From: Myxococcus xanthus
Lineage (GTDB): Bacteria; Myxococcota; Myxococcia; Myxococcales; Myxococcaceae
NCBI RefSeq assembly: GCF_900106535.1
Contig: NZ_FNOH01000002.1
Coordinates: 1-64,000 of the forward strand
Length of the DNA stretch: 64,000 bases
Direction: 5' to 3'
Part shown: positions 27,595 through 36,099 of the stretch, piece after piece
Layout: each line of letters begins with the position of its first letter
How positions within the stretch are numbered: position 1 is the first letter of the stretch
Notes under the pieces: generated by a model
Told to the model about the DNA's origin: nothing
The model's database searches: none
The model's input: the letters and a program-made list of their open reading frames with translations, nothing else
Position numbers and translations under genes: made by a program

Positions 27595-27619
27595 GGCGCC
27601 AGCACACATTCGTGGCGCC
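27595..27619 (+). terminator. hairpin after hemG
   Basis: GGCGCCA (27595-27601) pairs with TGGCGCC (27613-27619) around an 11-base loop, 36 bases past the hemG stop. It is followed by about 125 bases that are C/A-rich and very poor in G (27620-27745), the composition of a Rho-utilisation site on the plus-strand transcript. Together they probably end hemG transcription before the biosynthetic cluster. Confidence 0.5.
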
Positions 27620-27749
27620 CTTGCTCCCACCGGCTGACCTGGCATGTCAGCCCAAAGCCTCTCCACACAAACCAACACGCCAACCACAAATCAATACCAA
27701 CCTCCCACCACCTTGACCAGACACCGCCACAAGACAACTCCACACTGCC

Positions 27750-27778
27750 TTGAGAAGGCAAACACCACCCGCTAGGCT
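27750..27778 (+). promoter_or_regulatory. candidate promoter of the biosynthetic cluster's plus-strand arm
   Basis: TTGAGA (27750-27755) and TAGGCT (27773-27778) are spaced by 17 bases and would start transcription near 27785, ahead of the N-oxygenase gene. The -35 is good and the -10 weak. The TTG at 27750 could be mistaken for a start codon, but codon use becomes gene-like only after GTG 27831. Confidence 0.4.
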
Positions 27779-27830
27779 TCAGACGCGAAACGACAGCCCT
27801 CTGCAACTGAAAGCGGATGACGGTGCACTG

Positions 27831-28772
27831 GTGACTCAACCCCTCTCAGGAGACAGCTCCGCCGCGAGGCGATTCCTTACCCGGCTGGGACCCCATTGGG
27901 CACGGCAGGCCGCGGTCAAGAACAAGGAGCCCAGCCTGACGGAGTTGCTGGAGCCCGCGAAGCCTGACTTCGCCGAGCGCCTTCTCCCCTTTCGGGACCA
28001 CCCTACCTACCAGGGCCTCGACGAGGCGATGAAACGAAGGGTCCTGAGCTGCGGCTGGCTCATCTACAACGAGCGGGTTGTCAGGGTGGAGCTGGACGTC
28101 GTCAATCCGGTCTGCAACGACGTGCTCCTGAGCAAGCTGCCAGGAGCCACGAGCCAGGCGGCTCGGGAGTCCATGGCCCAGGCGCTGGTGGACGAGGCCT
28201 ACCATATCCTCCTCGTCGTACGTGCCTGCCGGCTCACGCGCGAGCAGCGCGGACTCGAAGACCTGCGTCTTCCCGTGGTTGGCGTGGTGCGGCGGATGCA
28301 TGCGAGACAGGCCTCCTGCGCGGAAGCATGGCAACGGGACCTGGTCCAGTTGATGACGGGCGTGGCCACGGAGATGTGCATCAGCCGCTATCTCTCGCTG
28401 CTGTCCACTGCCTCGGAAATCCAGGCATTCAACCGCGTCACCACGGCGCTCCACCAACAGGATGAAGCCTCACACGTCGACCTGTTCGGGACCCTGGCAC
28501 GTGACGTGTTCAATGCCCTGGAGCCCGTGCAGCAAGAGTTCGTGCGTGAAATCCTTCCCTTGCCATGGCTCTGGTTCAGCGAAGGAGAAGCGGATGTCTG
28601 GCGTTCGGTGCTGCTGCAACTCGGCATCCCCCGCGCGGATGTGATGATGGACGACTGCATCGCCAACAAGCTCCTGAGCGCCAATGAACGGGCGATGACG
28701 GATGCCCAGAAGTTCTCGGAGGCGCTGGGCATCGACAACATCCATTGGGACCGCGCCGCCGCGTTGCTCTGA
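27831..28772 (+). CDS. AurF-type diiron N-oxygenase
   Basis: A 313-residue cytoplasmic diiron oxygenase related to AurF/CmlI, enzymes that oxidise amines to hydroxylamine, nitroso or nitro groups. With the GTG 27831 start, a full seven-ligand set lines up with AurF spacing: E87, E122 and H125 (DEAYH), E181 (ATEMC), H208, E212 and H215 (HQQDEASH). This also supports the reading frame. Upstream codons lack the genome's GC3 bias, so the TTG at 27750 was rejected. It is 14 bases from the NRPS gene and should act on a carrier-bound or released product, perhaps on an ornithine or aryl amine. Confidence 0.83.
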   Translation: MTQPLSGDSSAARRFLTRLGPHWARQAAVKNKEPSLTELLEPAKPDFAERLLPFRDHPTYQGLDEAMKRRVLSCGWLIYNERVVRVELDVVNPVCNDVLLSKLPGATSQAARESMAQALVDEAYHILLVVRACRLTREQRGLEDLRLPVVGVVRRMHARQASCAEAWQRDLVQLMTGVATEMCISRYLSLLSTASEIQAFNRVTTALHQQDEASHVDLFGTLARDVFNALEPVQQEFVREILPLPWLWFSEGEADVWRSVLLQLGIPRADVMMDDCIANKLLSANERAMTDAQKFSEALGIDNIHWDRAAALL

Positions 28773-28786
28773 GCTTCGTTCGCGCC

Positions 28787-31700
28787 ATGCCCCATTCCAT
28801 CGCCAGCACCGTCCCGGAGGCAGGTCCACCGCTGGACGTCGTCGAACTCTTCGTCCGGCAGGCATCACGCACCCCACATCGGGTCGCGATATCGACGGGA
28901 ACCGTCCAGCTCACCTATCAAGAGCTCGAGCGGCGCGCGCGGTCCCTGCACGCGCGGCTCGGGTTGCTCGGGGCAGTCCCCCAGACGCCGGTGGGCGTCT
29001 TCGCCGAGCGCACTCCCGAGGCGCTGGTAGCGGCGCTCGCCGTGCTCATGGCCGGCTGCGTCTACGTCCCCATCGATCCGGCATACCCCACCGAGCGCAT
29101 CGACTACATGCTCCAGGACAGTGGCGCGCCGCTCGTTCTCGGGCCCCACACGCACCGCGACACCAGGAACCTCGCCGCGCGATTCCTCGCACTCGACGAG
29201 GAGAACGCGCCCCCCACCTCACTTCCAGAAGCCCGCCAGGCGCCACCCCATCCTGAGTCACTCGCCTACATCATCTACACGTCGGGCTCCACGGGACTCC
29301 CCAAGGGGGTGATGGTCGAGCACGGCGGGTTGCTCAACCTCGTCCTGGACCACGTCGCAGCGTTCGATGTCGTCCCCGAGGACCGGGTCCTGCTCGTCAC
29401 GTCGCCGTCCTTCGACGCGTCGATGTTCCAGCTGTTCATCACCTGGGCGACAGGCGCCACCCTGCTCCTCCCCCCGGAGCACGTTGTCGCAGACCCCGAT
29501 GCGATGGTCGGCTGGCTCAACGAACACCGGGCCACGCTCCTGTCCATGCCTCCCGCGTATTTGCATGCACTGGGCCGGCGGCCCATTCCTTCGGTGCGCC
29601 TGGTCAACACCGGAGGTGACGCCCCCATCGAGGAGGATGCCCTCCACTACGCACGGACGTGTCGCTATGTCAGTACGTACGGGCCCACCGAGACGACCAT
29701 CTGCTCGGCCTATCACGAGGTCCACGCAGACGCGTCATTCCCAGAAGGCATCCCCCTGGGGCGTCCTGTCCGAAACGCCTCGATGTTCGTCCTCGATGAG
29801 GCGGGAGGCATCTGCCCACCGGGCCAGCTCGGAGAGCTCTGCATCGCCGGCCAGGGCGTCTCACGTGGCTATCACGCCCGCCCCGAGCTCACGGCGCAGA
29901 AGTTCGTTCCCCACCCGTACCACCCCGGCGCGCGGGCATACCGCACGGGCGACCTCGGCTATCAGCGGTCAGACGGCGTCTTCTTCTTCCGTGGGCGCGT
30001 GGACCGGCAGGTCAAGATTCGGGGTTATCGAGTGGAGCCCGAGGAGGTCGAGTCGCGGCTCCAGGCGCTCGAAGGCGTCGAGCGTGCCGTGGTGCTGCCC
30101 GTGGGCGCCAATGCCAGCTCGCGGAGGCTCGTCGCCCATGTGGTGGGACGTCCAGGGTTGGAGCCCGTGGCGCTCCGGCGCATGCTGGCTCGTGAGACGC
30201 CGGCGTACATGCTCCCCAGCCGGATTCACGTGCTGGATGCGTTTCCCCGGACGCCCAACGGAAAGATTGACCTTGCACGCCTGCAAGTGCTCGAGCCCCG
30301 AAGGTCCGCCTCCCATGGCGAGCCACGAACACCCGAGGAGGAACACCTGTGCGCGCTGCTCGAGGAAATCCTCGGGGTCAGCGTGGAGGCCGACCAGGGC
30401 TTCTTCGAGGTGGGCGGCGACAGCCTGAGCGCGGCCCGGTTCATCGTCGAGGCACGCGCGCGGCACCGCTACATGCTGCCGATACAGGCCTTGCTGCAAG
30501 GGGCCACGCTTCGAGCGCTCGCGCGAGCGCTGGTCACTGCGCCACAGGCACCCGCTCCGGAGGTGGCACGACTGCCAGAGGCGCCTGGATATCCCGCCTC
30601 GGACGCGCAGCGCCGGCTGTGGCTGGTGCACGAGGTAAATGGTGGCTCGGCGGCCTACAACCTCGTCCATGCGTGGTGGGTGGACGGAGAACTGGACGTC
30701 GCCCTGCTCCGCCGCGCCCTCGATCGGCTCATCCAGCGGCACGAAGCCCTGAGGACACGCTTCGACCTCAGGGACGGCGTACTGGTGCAATGCATCGAGC
30801 AGGAAGCTCGCGTCGACTGGCTGGAGCCCCAGGGGACGCCGGCCCCGGAGCTGTTCCTGGAGGCAGAGGCCGCCCACGCATTCTCTCTTCGCACAGGTCC
30901 GTTGGTCCGGGCCGCGGTCCTGGCCGTGGCCCCCCAAAGATGGCTCTTCACCCTCAACATCCACCACATCGTCTGTGATGGCTGGTCGATGGGTGTCATC
31001 ACCCGGGAACTGGAGCACACGTATCGGGCACTGCGCGGCGGCGCCTCGCCTCCCGTCGTCCCGCTCCCCCTCCAGCTCCGCGACTTCACCGCGTGGCAGC
31101 GGCAACGCGTGGAGGGCCCCGCTGGACGCGATGCCGCGCACTACTGGCGCGCCCGACTGGCGGAGGAAGGGGGCTCGCCCCCGCTGGACCTGCCGCTGGA
31201 CCGGCCCCGGCCCGCGCGCCCCACGCAGGCAGGGCGCGTACACCAGGTGCGCGTGCCCCCCGAGCAACTGCGCGCCCTGGAGAACCTGGCCCAGCGCACC
31301 CGGACGACCTTGTTCGTGGCGCTCACCGCCCTGGTCAAGCTGCTGCTGTACCGGGAGACACGGCAGAGTGACATCTCCCTCGGGGCCCCGCTGGCCGAGC
31401 GAGACCACCTGGACCTGGCGGAGCAGGTCGGGTTCTACGTCAACACCATCGTCCTGAGGACCCGGCTCGACGGACGGGAATCCTTCGTTCAACTCCTCGA
31501 GCGCGTCCGGCAGGGCAGCACCATGGCGCAGCACCATGGCCTCCTCCCCTTCGACCGGGTGGTCGAGGCGTCCGGGTTGCCTCGTGAGCCATCCCGCTCC
31601 CCCCTCTTTGACGTGATGATTGCGCTCCAGCAGGAGGAGCATCGCGCCCTGCGCCTGGCGGGGACCACCTGCACCCGCGTGGAGATTCCCCACCACACGA

Positions 31701-34700
31701 GCAAGTTCGACCTCAGCTTCGACTTCGTCCGGACCGGCGAAGCGCTGGTCATGGAGCTCGAATACGCCACGGATCTATTCGACGCGGACCGCATCGAGCG
31801 ACTCGCGCAGCGCCAGCTCCAGCTCCTGGGCGAGGTCCTCTGCAAACCGGATGCACCCCTGGACGCGCTGCAGCCCCTGCCTCCGGCGGAGCAGACCTTC
31901 ATCCTCGAGATGTTCGGGGGGCGCCGCCTTCCCACGCCCGCTCCCGACGGCCTGCTCGCCGGCTTCCGTCACGCCGTCGCGAAGGACGGAGGCCGCCCCG
32001 CGTTGCTCTGCGGCTCCAGGCGGCTCACCTACACGCAGGTCGCGGACGAGGCGCACAGGCTCGCGGAGGAGCTCGGCGCCCGGCTCGCGAAGGCCGGCTG
32101 GCCCGAGCGGCCCGTCGCGGTGATGCTGGAGCGCTCGGAAGCCTTCTTCGTCGTTGTCCTGGGCATCCTCGAGCTGGGCCAGGCATACCTTCCCATCGAC
32201 CCCGGACTCCCGCCGGACCGAATCCGACTGCTCCTGCGTGACAGCAGCTGCGCGGTGTTCGTCACGCGAGCCTCGCTGCTCGCCGGCCCTTGCCCCGAAG
32301 GCATCGAGCTCGTCGACCTGGATACGCAGGGCCCCGTCGCGCCACCCGGGCGGCGAGAGGAGCGGCCTCCGCGAGGAGCCAGTCCGCTGGCCTATTGCAT
32401 CTACACCTCGGGCTCCACGGGGCAGCCCAAGGCCGTCGGTGTGACGCGGGACAACTTGAGCAACGCCGTGGCGGTGTGGCGCCAGGACTACGGGCTCGTT
32501 CGCCCTGTCGTCCTGCAGTTGGCGAACTTCGCCTTCGACGTGTCGGTGGGGGACCTCGGACGCTCCCTGCTCATCGGCGGCACGCTGGTCATCGCCACGG
32601 ACGAGGAACGCGTGAGTCCCGAGCGCATCCTGTCGCTCATCGAACGCCACCGGGTGACGTTCCTCGAGACAACCCCCGTGGTGGCGAATGCCATCCGGGT
32701 GCACCTCGAAGTCATGGACCAGCCGCCCCCTCCGCTGGACCTTCTGGTGGTGGGCTCGGACACCTGGCGGATGGGAGACCTGCGCGCCCTGCGCCGTCGC
32801 CTCCACGCCAGCACGCGGCTGGTCAACAGCTACGGGACGACAGAGACCACGATTGACAGCAGCTTCTTCGAGCTCGACGCCACGGCTTCGGGAAGCCCCA
32901 TGAGCGACGACGCCATGGCCCCCATCGGACGCCCGATGACGCACGTGGAGTTCCTCGTCGTCGACCCCGCGGGCCGGATGCTGGGCATCGGGACACCGGG
33001 CGAGCTGTGCATCGCGGGGCCGTCGGTGTCCCTGGGGTACCTCGGCCGGCCGGACCTCACGGCGGAACGCTTCGTCCCGCACCCGCGCCACCCAGGTGAG
33101 CGCATGTACAGGACAGGAGACCTGGGCGTCCTCCGGGGAGACGGCAACGTCGCCCTGCTCGGACGCGCGGACCAGCAAGTCAAGGTCCGGGGCTACCGGG
33201 TCGAGCTGGGAGAGATAGAGCGCGTGCTCCTCCAGCACCCGGACGTCCACGCGGGGGTCGTCCTGTTGCTGGGCAGCGGAGCCCAAGCCACCCTGGTGGG
33301 CTGCGTCATCGGCGTGCCCGAAGAGGCGCTGGCGGGACTCGAGTCCTGGCTGGCGGCACGGTTGCCACACTACATGGTGCCCACGCAGTGGCTGGCGCAG
33401 GAGTCCTTCCCGGCCAGCGCCAATGGCAAGGTGGACCGGCGCGCGCTCCAGGCGGCTGCTGCGCATGCGCGGCGCGCGCGTCAGGCGCAGGTGATGCCGA
33501 GCACTCCGCTTCAGCAGGTCCTGCTCGAAGGCTGGCGCGAAGTCCTGCCGCAAGTGCGGAGCCTGAGTGTCACGGACTCCTTCTTCAGCCTGGGGGGCGA
33601 CTCCATCCAGGCCATCCAGCTCGTGCTGGCGCTCCGCCGCCGCGGACTGGAGCTCAGCGCCGCGGAGCTGTTCCGCCACCCCACCATCGAGAGCTGCGGC
33701 GCCTACCTCGAGACCAGGCAAGGCCAGCCGGCGCGGGCGCTCGACCTGGCGGCGTCCGAGGTCGACGCGGTGGTGCGCCAGCGGCTGCTGCGCCCGGGAG
33801 ACCAGGAACTCTACCCGGCCACGGCGGTGCAGGTCCTCATGCTCGAGGCCCATGCGCACCACCGCCCCGTGGACGCCGTCTACCTCGGTTACACCGTCTG
33901 GGAGTTCGAAGACGAACGGCTGGAGCTGGCCATCCTGCGCGAGGCCCTGCTGCGCCAGCTCTCGCGCCACGGCGCGCTCCGCACGACCTTCACGCGCGAC
34001 ACCGATGGCCGGTGGTACCAGCGGGTCCGGCCCGTAGCGGCGGTGGAGCTCGCGGAGCTCGACCTGTCGGACCGGCCTCGCTCCGCCCAGGACGCCGACC
34101 TCGACGAGCGCGCCCAGAGGGAGCTGGCGCGGGACATTCTCGCCGACGTCGATGCTCCCGCCTGCCGGATTCTCCTGGTGAGACGCGGACCAGGGGCTTG
34201 CGCGCTGCTCATGACGACGCACCACGCCGTGGATGACGGCTGGGGATTGACGGCCTTCGAGAATGCCCTGCTCCAGGACTACGCGGCGCTGCGCCGCGGC
34301 GTGGCGCTTCCCGTCCCGCCACCGCTTCCAACGGGACGCCAGCTCGTCGCGCTGGAGGCAGAGCGGCTGCGCGACGAGCGCGCACGCGCGTATTGGGCAG
34401 ACATCCTCCAGCGGCTGCCACCTCCGCCCTACGCCACCCGCGCTCCCGTCCCTCCGTCCCGCTCCCGCTTCGAGGGCTTCTCGCTCACCGTCCCCCCAGC
34501 CACGCAAGCGCGGGCGGCGCAGAGGGCGCAAGACGCGGGAAGCTCCCTCAAGGCGCTCTACCTGTCCGCGCTGCTCCACGCACTCGCCGAGGAGGCGCGC
34601 ACCGACACGTCGAGCGCCTGGGTGGTGATGAACGGACGCTCGGAACGCCTCGATGCCGCGTTGGACGCGGTAGGCCTCTTCTGGAGCCTCGTCCCCGTCA

Positions 34701-35071
34701 TCGGAAGCAACGTGGGCACTCCGCGGACACGCCTCAAGGCGATGGATGAACAGCTCCGTCAAGCGGAGCTGCACGGCGCATGGTTCTTCCCGGACCTCTT
34801 TGGGGACTGCCTGGGCGCGGGCTTCCCCGTCTGCTTCAACTTCACGCACTTCTGGAACGAACAGCCCTCCCCTGAGGGGGTCCGCGTGGCCGCGCGGCAC
34901 ATGCACAACGTGTGGCACTTCCCTTTGACTGTCACGCTCTCGCTGAACTCCACATCCGGCACCGCGACGCTCCACGTCATGCATGACGCCACGTCGCTGT
35001 CCCGGCCCCATATCGACGCGCTCCTGGAGCGGGTGCTCCAGGCTCTCGCCGACCGGGAGTCCTCGCCATGA
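28787..35071 (+). CDS. non-ribosomal peptide synthetase, A-T-C-A-T-C
   Basis: A 2094-residue NRPS. Domains by position: A1 about 30-530 (YTSGSTGLPKG near 162), T1 with GGDSL near 543, C1 about 600-1030 (HHIVCDG near 725), A2 about 1060-1560 (YTSGSTGQPKA near 1203), T2 with GGDSI near 1604, terminal C2 about 1670-2094 (HHAVDDGW near 1811). A2's specificity code by eye is DVGEVGSIDK, one change from the ornithine code of gramicidin S synthetase. A1 reads about DAFSNGTICK, Phe-like at its ends but not assigned. There is no initial C domain, epimerase, reductase or thioesterase, so release by C2 or by a trans enzyme is implied. The stop overlaps the kinase start (ATGA). Confidence 0.93.
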   Translation: MPHSIASTVPEAGPPLDVVELFVRQASRTPHRVAISTGTVQLTYQELERRARSLHARLGLLGAVPQTPVGVFAERTPEALVAALAVLMAGCVYVPIDPAYPTERIDYMLQDSGAPLVLGPHTHRDTRNLAARFLALDEENAPPTSLPEARQAPPHPESLAYIIYTSGSTGLPKGVMVEHGGLLNLVLDHVAAFDVVPEDRVLLVTSPSFDASMFQLFITWATGATLLLPPEHVVADPDAMVGWLNEHRATLLSMPPAYLHALGRRPIPSVRLVNTGGDAPIEEDALHYARTCRYVSTYGPTETTICSAYHEVHADASFPEGIPLGRPVRNASMFVLDEAGGICPPGQLGELCIAGQGVSRGYHARPELTAQKFVPHPYHPGARAYRTGDLGYQRSDGVFFFRGRVDRQVKIRGYRVEPEEVESRLQALEGVERAVVLPVGANASSRRLVAHVVGRPGLEPVALRRMLARETPAYMLPSRIHVLDAFPRTPNGKIDLARLQVLEPRRSASHGEPRTPEEEHLCALLEEILGVSVEADQGFFEVGGDSLSAARFIVEARARHRYMLPIQALLQGATLRALARALVTAPQAPAPEVARLPEAPGYPASDAQRRLWLVHEVNGGSAAYNLVHAWWVDGELDVALLRRALDRLIQRHEALRTRFDLRDGVLVQCIEQEARVDWLEPQGTPAPELFLEAEAAHAFSLRTGPLVRAAVLAVAPQRWLFTLNIHHIVCDGWSMGVITRELEHTYRALRGGASPPVVPLPLQLRDFTAWQRQRVEGPAGRDAAHYWRARLAEEGGSPPLDLPLDRPRPARPTQAGRVHQVRVPPEQLRALENLAQRTRTTLFVALTALVKLLLYRETRQSDISLGAPLAERDHLDLAEQVGFYVNTIVLRTRLDGRESFVQLLERVRQGSTMAQHHGLLPFDRVVEASGLPREPSRSPLFDVMIALQQEEHRALRLAGTTCTRVEIPHHTSKFDLSFDFVRTGEALVMELEYATDLFDADRIERLAQRQLQLLGEVLCKPDAPLDALQPLPPAEQTFILEMFGGRRLPTPAPDGLLAGFRHAVAKDGGRPALLCGSRRLTYTQVADEAHRLAEELGARLAKAGWPERPVAVMLERSEAFFVVVLGILELGQAYLPIDPGLPPDRIRLLLRDSSCAVFVTRASLLAGPCPEGIELVDLDTQGPVAPPGRREERPPRGASPLAYCIYTSGSTGQPKAVGVTRDNLSNAVAVWRQDYGLVRPVVLQLANFAFDVSVGDLGRSLLIGGTLVIATDEERVSPERILSLIERHRVTFLETTPVVANAIRVHLEVMDQPPPPLDLLVVGSDTWRMGDLRALRRRLHASTRLVNSYGTTETTIDSSFFELDATASGSPMSDDAMAPIGRPMTHVEFLVVDPAGRMLGIGTPGELCIAGPSVSLGYLGRPDLTAERFVPHPRHPGERMYRTGDLGVLRGDGNVALLGRADQQVKVRGYRVELGEIERVLLQHPDVHAGVVLLLGSGAQATLVGCVIGVPEEALAGLESWLAARLPHYMVPTQWLAQESFPASANGKVDRRALQAAAAHARRARQAQVMPSTPLQQVLLEGWREVLPQVRSLSVTDSFFSLGGDSIQAIQLVLALRRRGLELSAAELFRHPTIESCGAYLETRQGQPARALDLAASEVDAVVRQRLLRPGDQELYPATAVQVLMLEAHAHHRPVDAVYLGYTVWEFEDERLELAILREALLRQLSRHGALRTTFTRDTDGRWYQRVRPVAAVELAELDLSDRPRSAQDADLDERAQRELARDILADVDAPACRILLVRRGPGACALLMTTHHAVDDGWGLTAFENALLQDYAALRRGVALPVPPPLPTGRQLVALEAERLRDERARAYWADILQRLPPPPYATRAPVPPSRSRFEGFSLTVPPATQARAAQRAQDAGSSLKALYLSALLHALAEEARTDTSSAWVVMNGRSERLDAALDAVGLFWSLVPVIGSNVGTPRTRLKAMDEQLRQAELHGAWFFPDLFGDCLGAGFPVCFNFTHFWNEQPSPEGVRVAARHMHNVWHFPLTVTLSLNSTSGTATLHVMHDATSLSRPHIDALLERVLQALADRESSP

Positions 35072-36099
35072 AGGTGATACGCGCCCTCCTCTCCTCGGAT
35101 GCCGTCACGGCCCACATCCGGCAGGCCTATTCCCTGGCGGAACCCATCCAGGCGCAGCTCCTGGCCACCGGGGACAATGACTCCTATTTGATTGAGTCTG
35201 CCGGCTGGCGCGGGGTGTGCCGTGTCTACTCACTCCGGCTCCAACCGGGCTTCAGCCACGATGAGCGCCGGTGCGAGCTGGCCTGGCTCCTCCACCTCGC
35301 CGAGCGAGGCGTCCGCGTGTCCACGCCCGTGCCACGGCGGGATGGCGCGCTGCTCGGCAGGCTCGACGCCCCGGAGGGAATGCGAGACCTCGCCCTGTTC
35401 ACCTGGGCGGAGGGAGAAAGCGCCGCGTTCTCCAACCTGGAGGGGATGGAGCGCTTCGGACAGCGGCTCGCCGAGCTGCACCTGGCCTCGATGCGCTTTC
35501 AGACGCGCCTCCCCCGCATGGCCATTGACCGGAAGCGGCTGGTGGACACGCCCCTGGAGCGAATCACGGGCCTCCTCCAGGAGCTCCGGCTGGAACCGGA
35601 GCTGGCGCGGCTGCAGGCGCTCGCCGAGCCCATCCGGCGCCGGCTGGATTCCTTCCCATCCGATGAGGCGAGCCACGGCTTCATCCATGGAGACTGCAAC
35701 GGTGAGAACCACCACCTCACCCCAGACGGGCAGGTGGTGTTCTTCGACATGGACCTGAGCGGCCCGGGTTGGTTTGCCTACGACCCGGCGGTGTTGCTGT
35801 GGACGATGCGCCGGGCCGGCGTCCCCGCGCCCGACATCGTGGAGAGTGGAGCCCGGTGTATCGCGGGCTACCAGCGGGTCCGCCCCCTTGCGTCCTGGGA
35901 GTTGGAGGCCCTGGATGACCTGGTGCTGGCGCGCCACTTCTGGGTCATGGGCGAGCACATCGTCGACATCCCCAGCCTGGGCGCTCTCAGGGTCGGCCCC
36001 AGCTACTGGCGGCTGGCCATCACCCGAATCCTCGAATGGCAACAAACGCCCCTCGTCCCCTTGATTCGCGAGCGGCTCTCGCGGGAAGGCGCTCCATGA
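35068..36099 (+). CDS. APH/choline-kinase-family phosphotransferase
   Basis: A 343-residue kinase-fold protein. The N-lobe has NDSYLIESAGWRGVCRVYSL. The Brenner motif is HGDCNGEN and the metal site FFDMDLSGPGWFAYD, as in aminoglycoside phosphotransferases and homoserine/choline kinases. It overlaps both neighbours by ATGA, so it is made in step with the NRPS. It may phosphorylate the product for self-protection or activate a hydroxyl for later chemistry. Substrate cannot be told from sequence. Confidence 0.82.
   Translation: MKVIRALLSSDAVTAHIRQAYSLAEPIQAQLLATGDNDSYLIESAGWRGVCRVYSLRLQPGFSHDERRCELAWLLHLAERGVRVSTPVPRRDGALLGRLDAPEGMRDLALFTWAEGESAAFSNLEGMERFGQRLAELHLASMRFQTRLPRMAIDRKRLVDTPLERITGLLQELRLEPELARLQALAEPIRRRLDSFPSDEASHGFIHGDCNGENHHLTPDGQVVFFDMDLSGPGWFAYDPAVLLWTMRRAGVPAPDIVESGARCIAGYQRVRPLASWELEALDDLVLARHFWVMGEHIVDIPSLGALRVGPSYWRLAITRILEWQQTPLVPLIRERLSREGAP

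Noticed and set aside
27750-27830. TTG 27750 as the start of the N-oxygenase
   Set aside because: It lacks a ribosome-binding site, codons 27750-27830 have low GC3, and TTGAGA makes a better -35 element. GTG 27831 puts the metal ligands at AurF spacing.
31775-35011. 1078-codon open frame antisense to the NRPS
   Set aside because: Long antisense frames are common in GC-rich genes. Domain motifs lie only in the plus-strand frame, and the antisense protein is a low-complexity Arg/Glu/Ala mixture.
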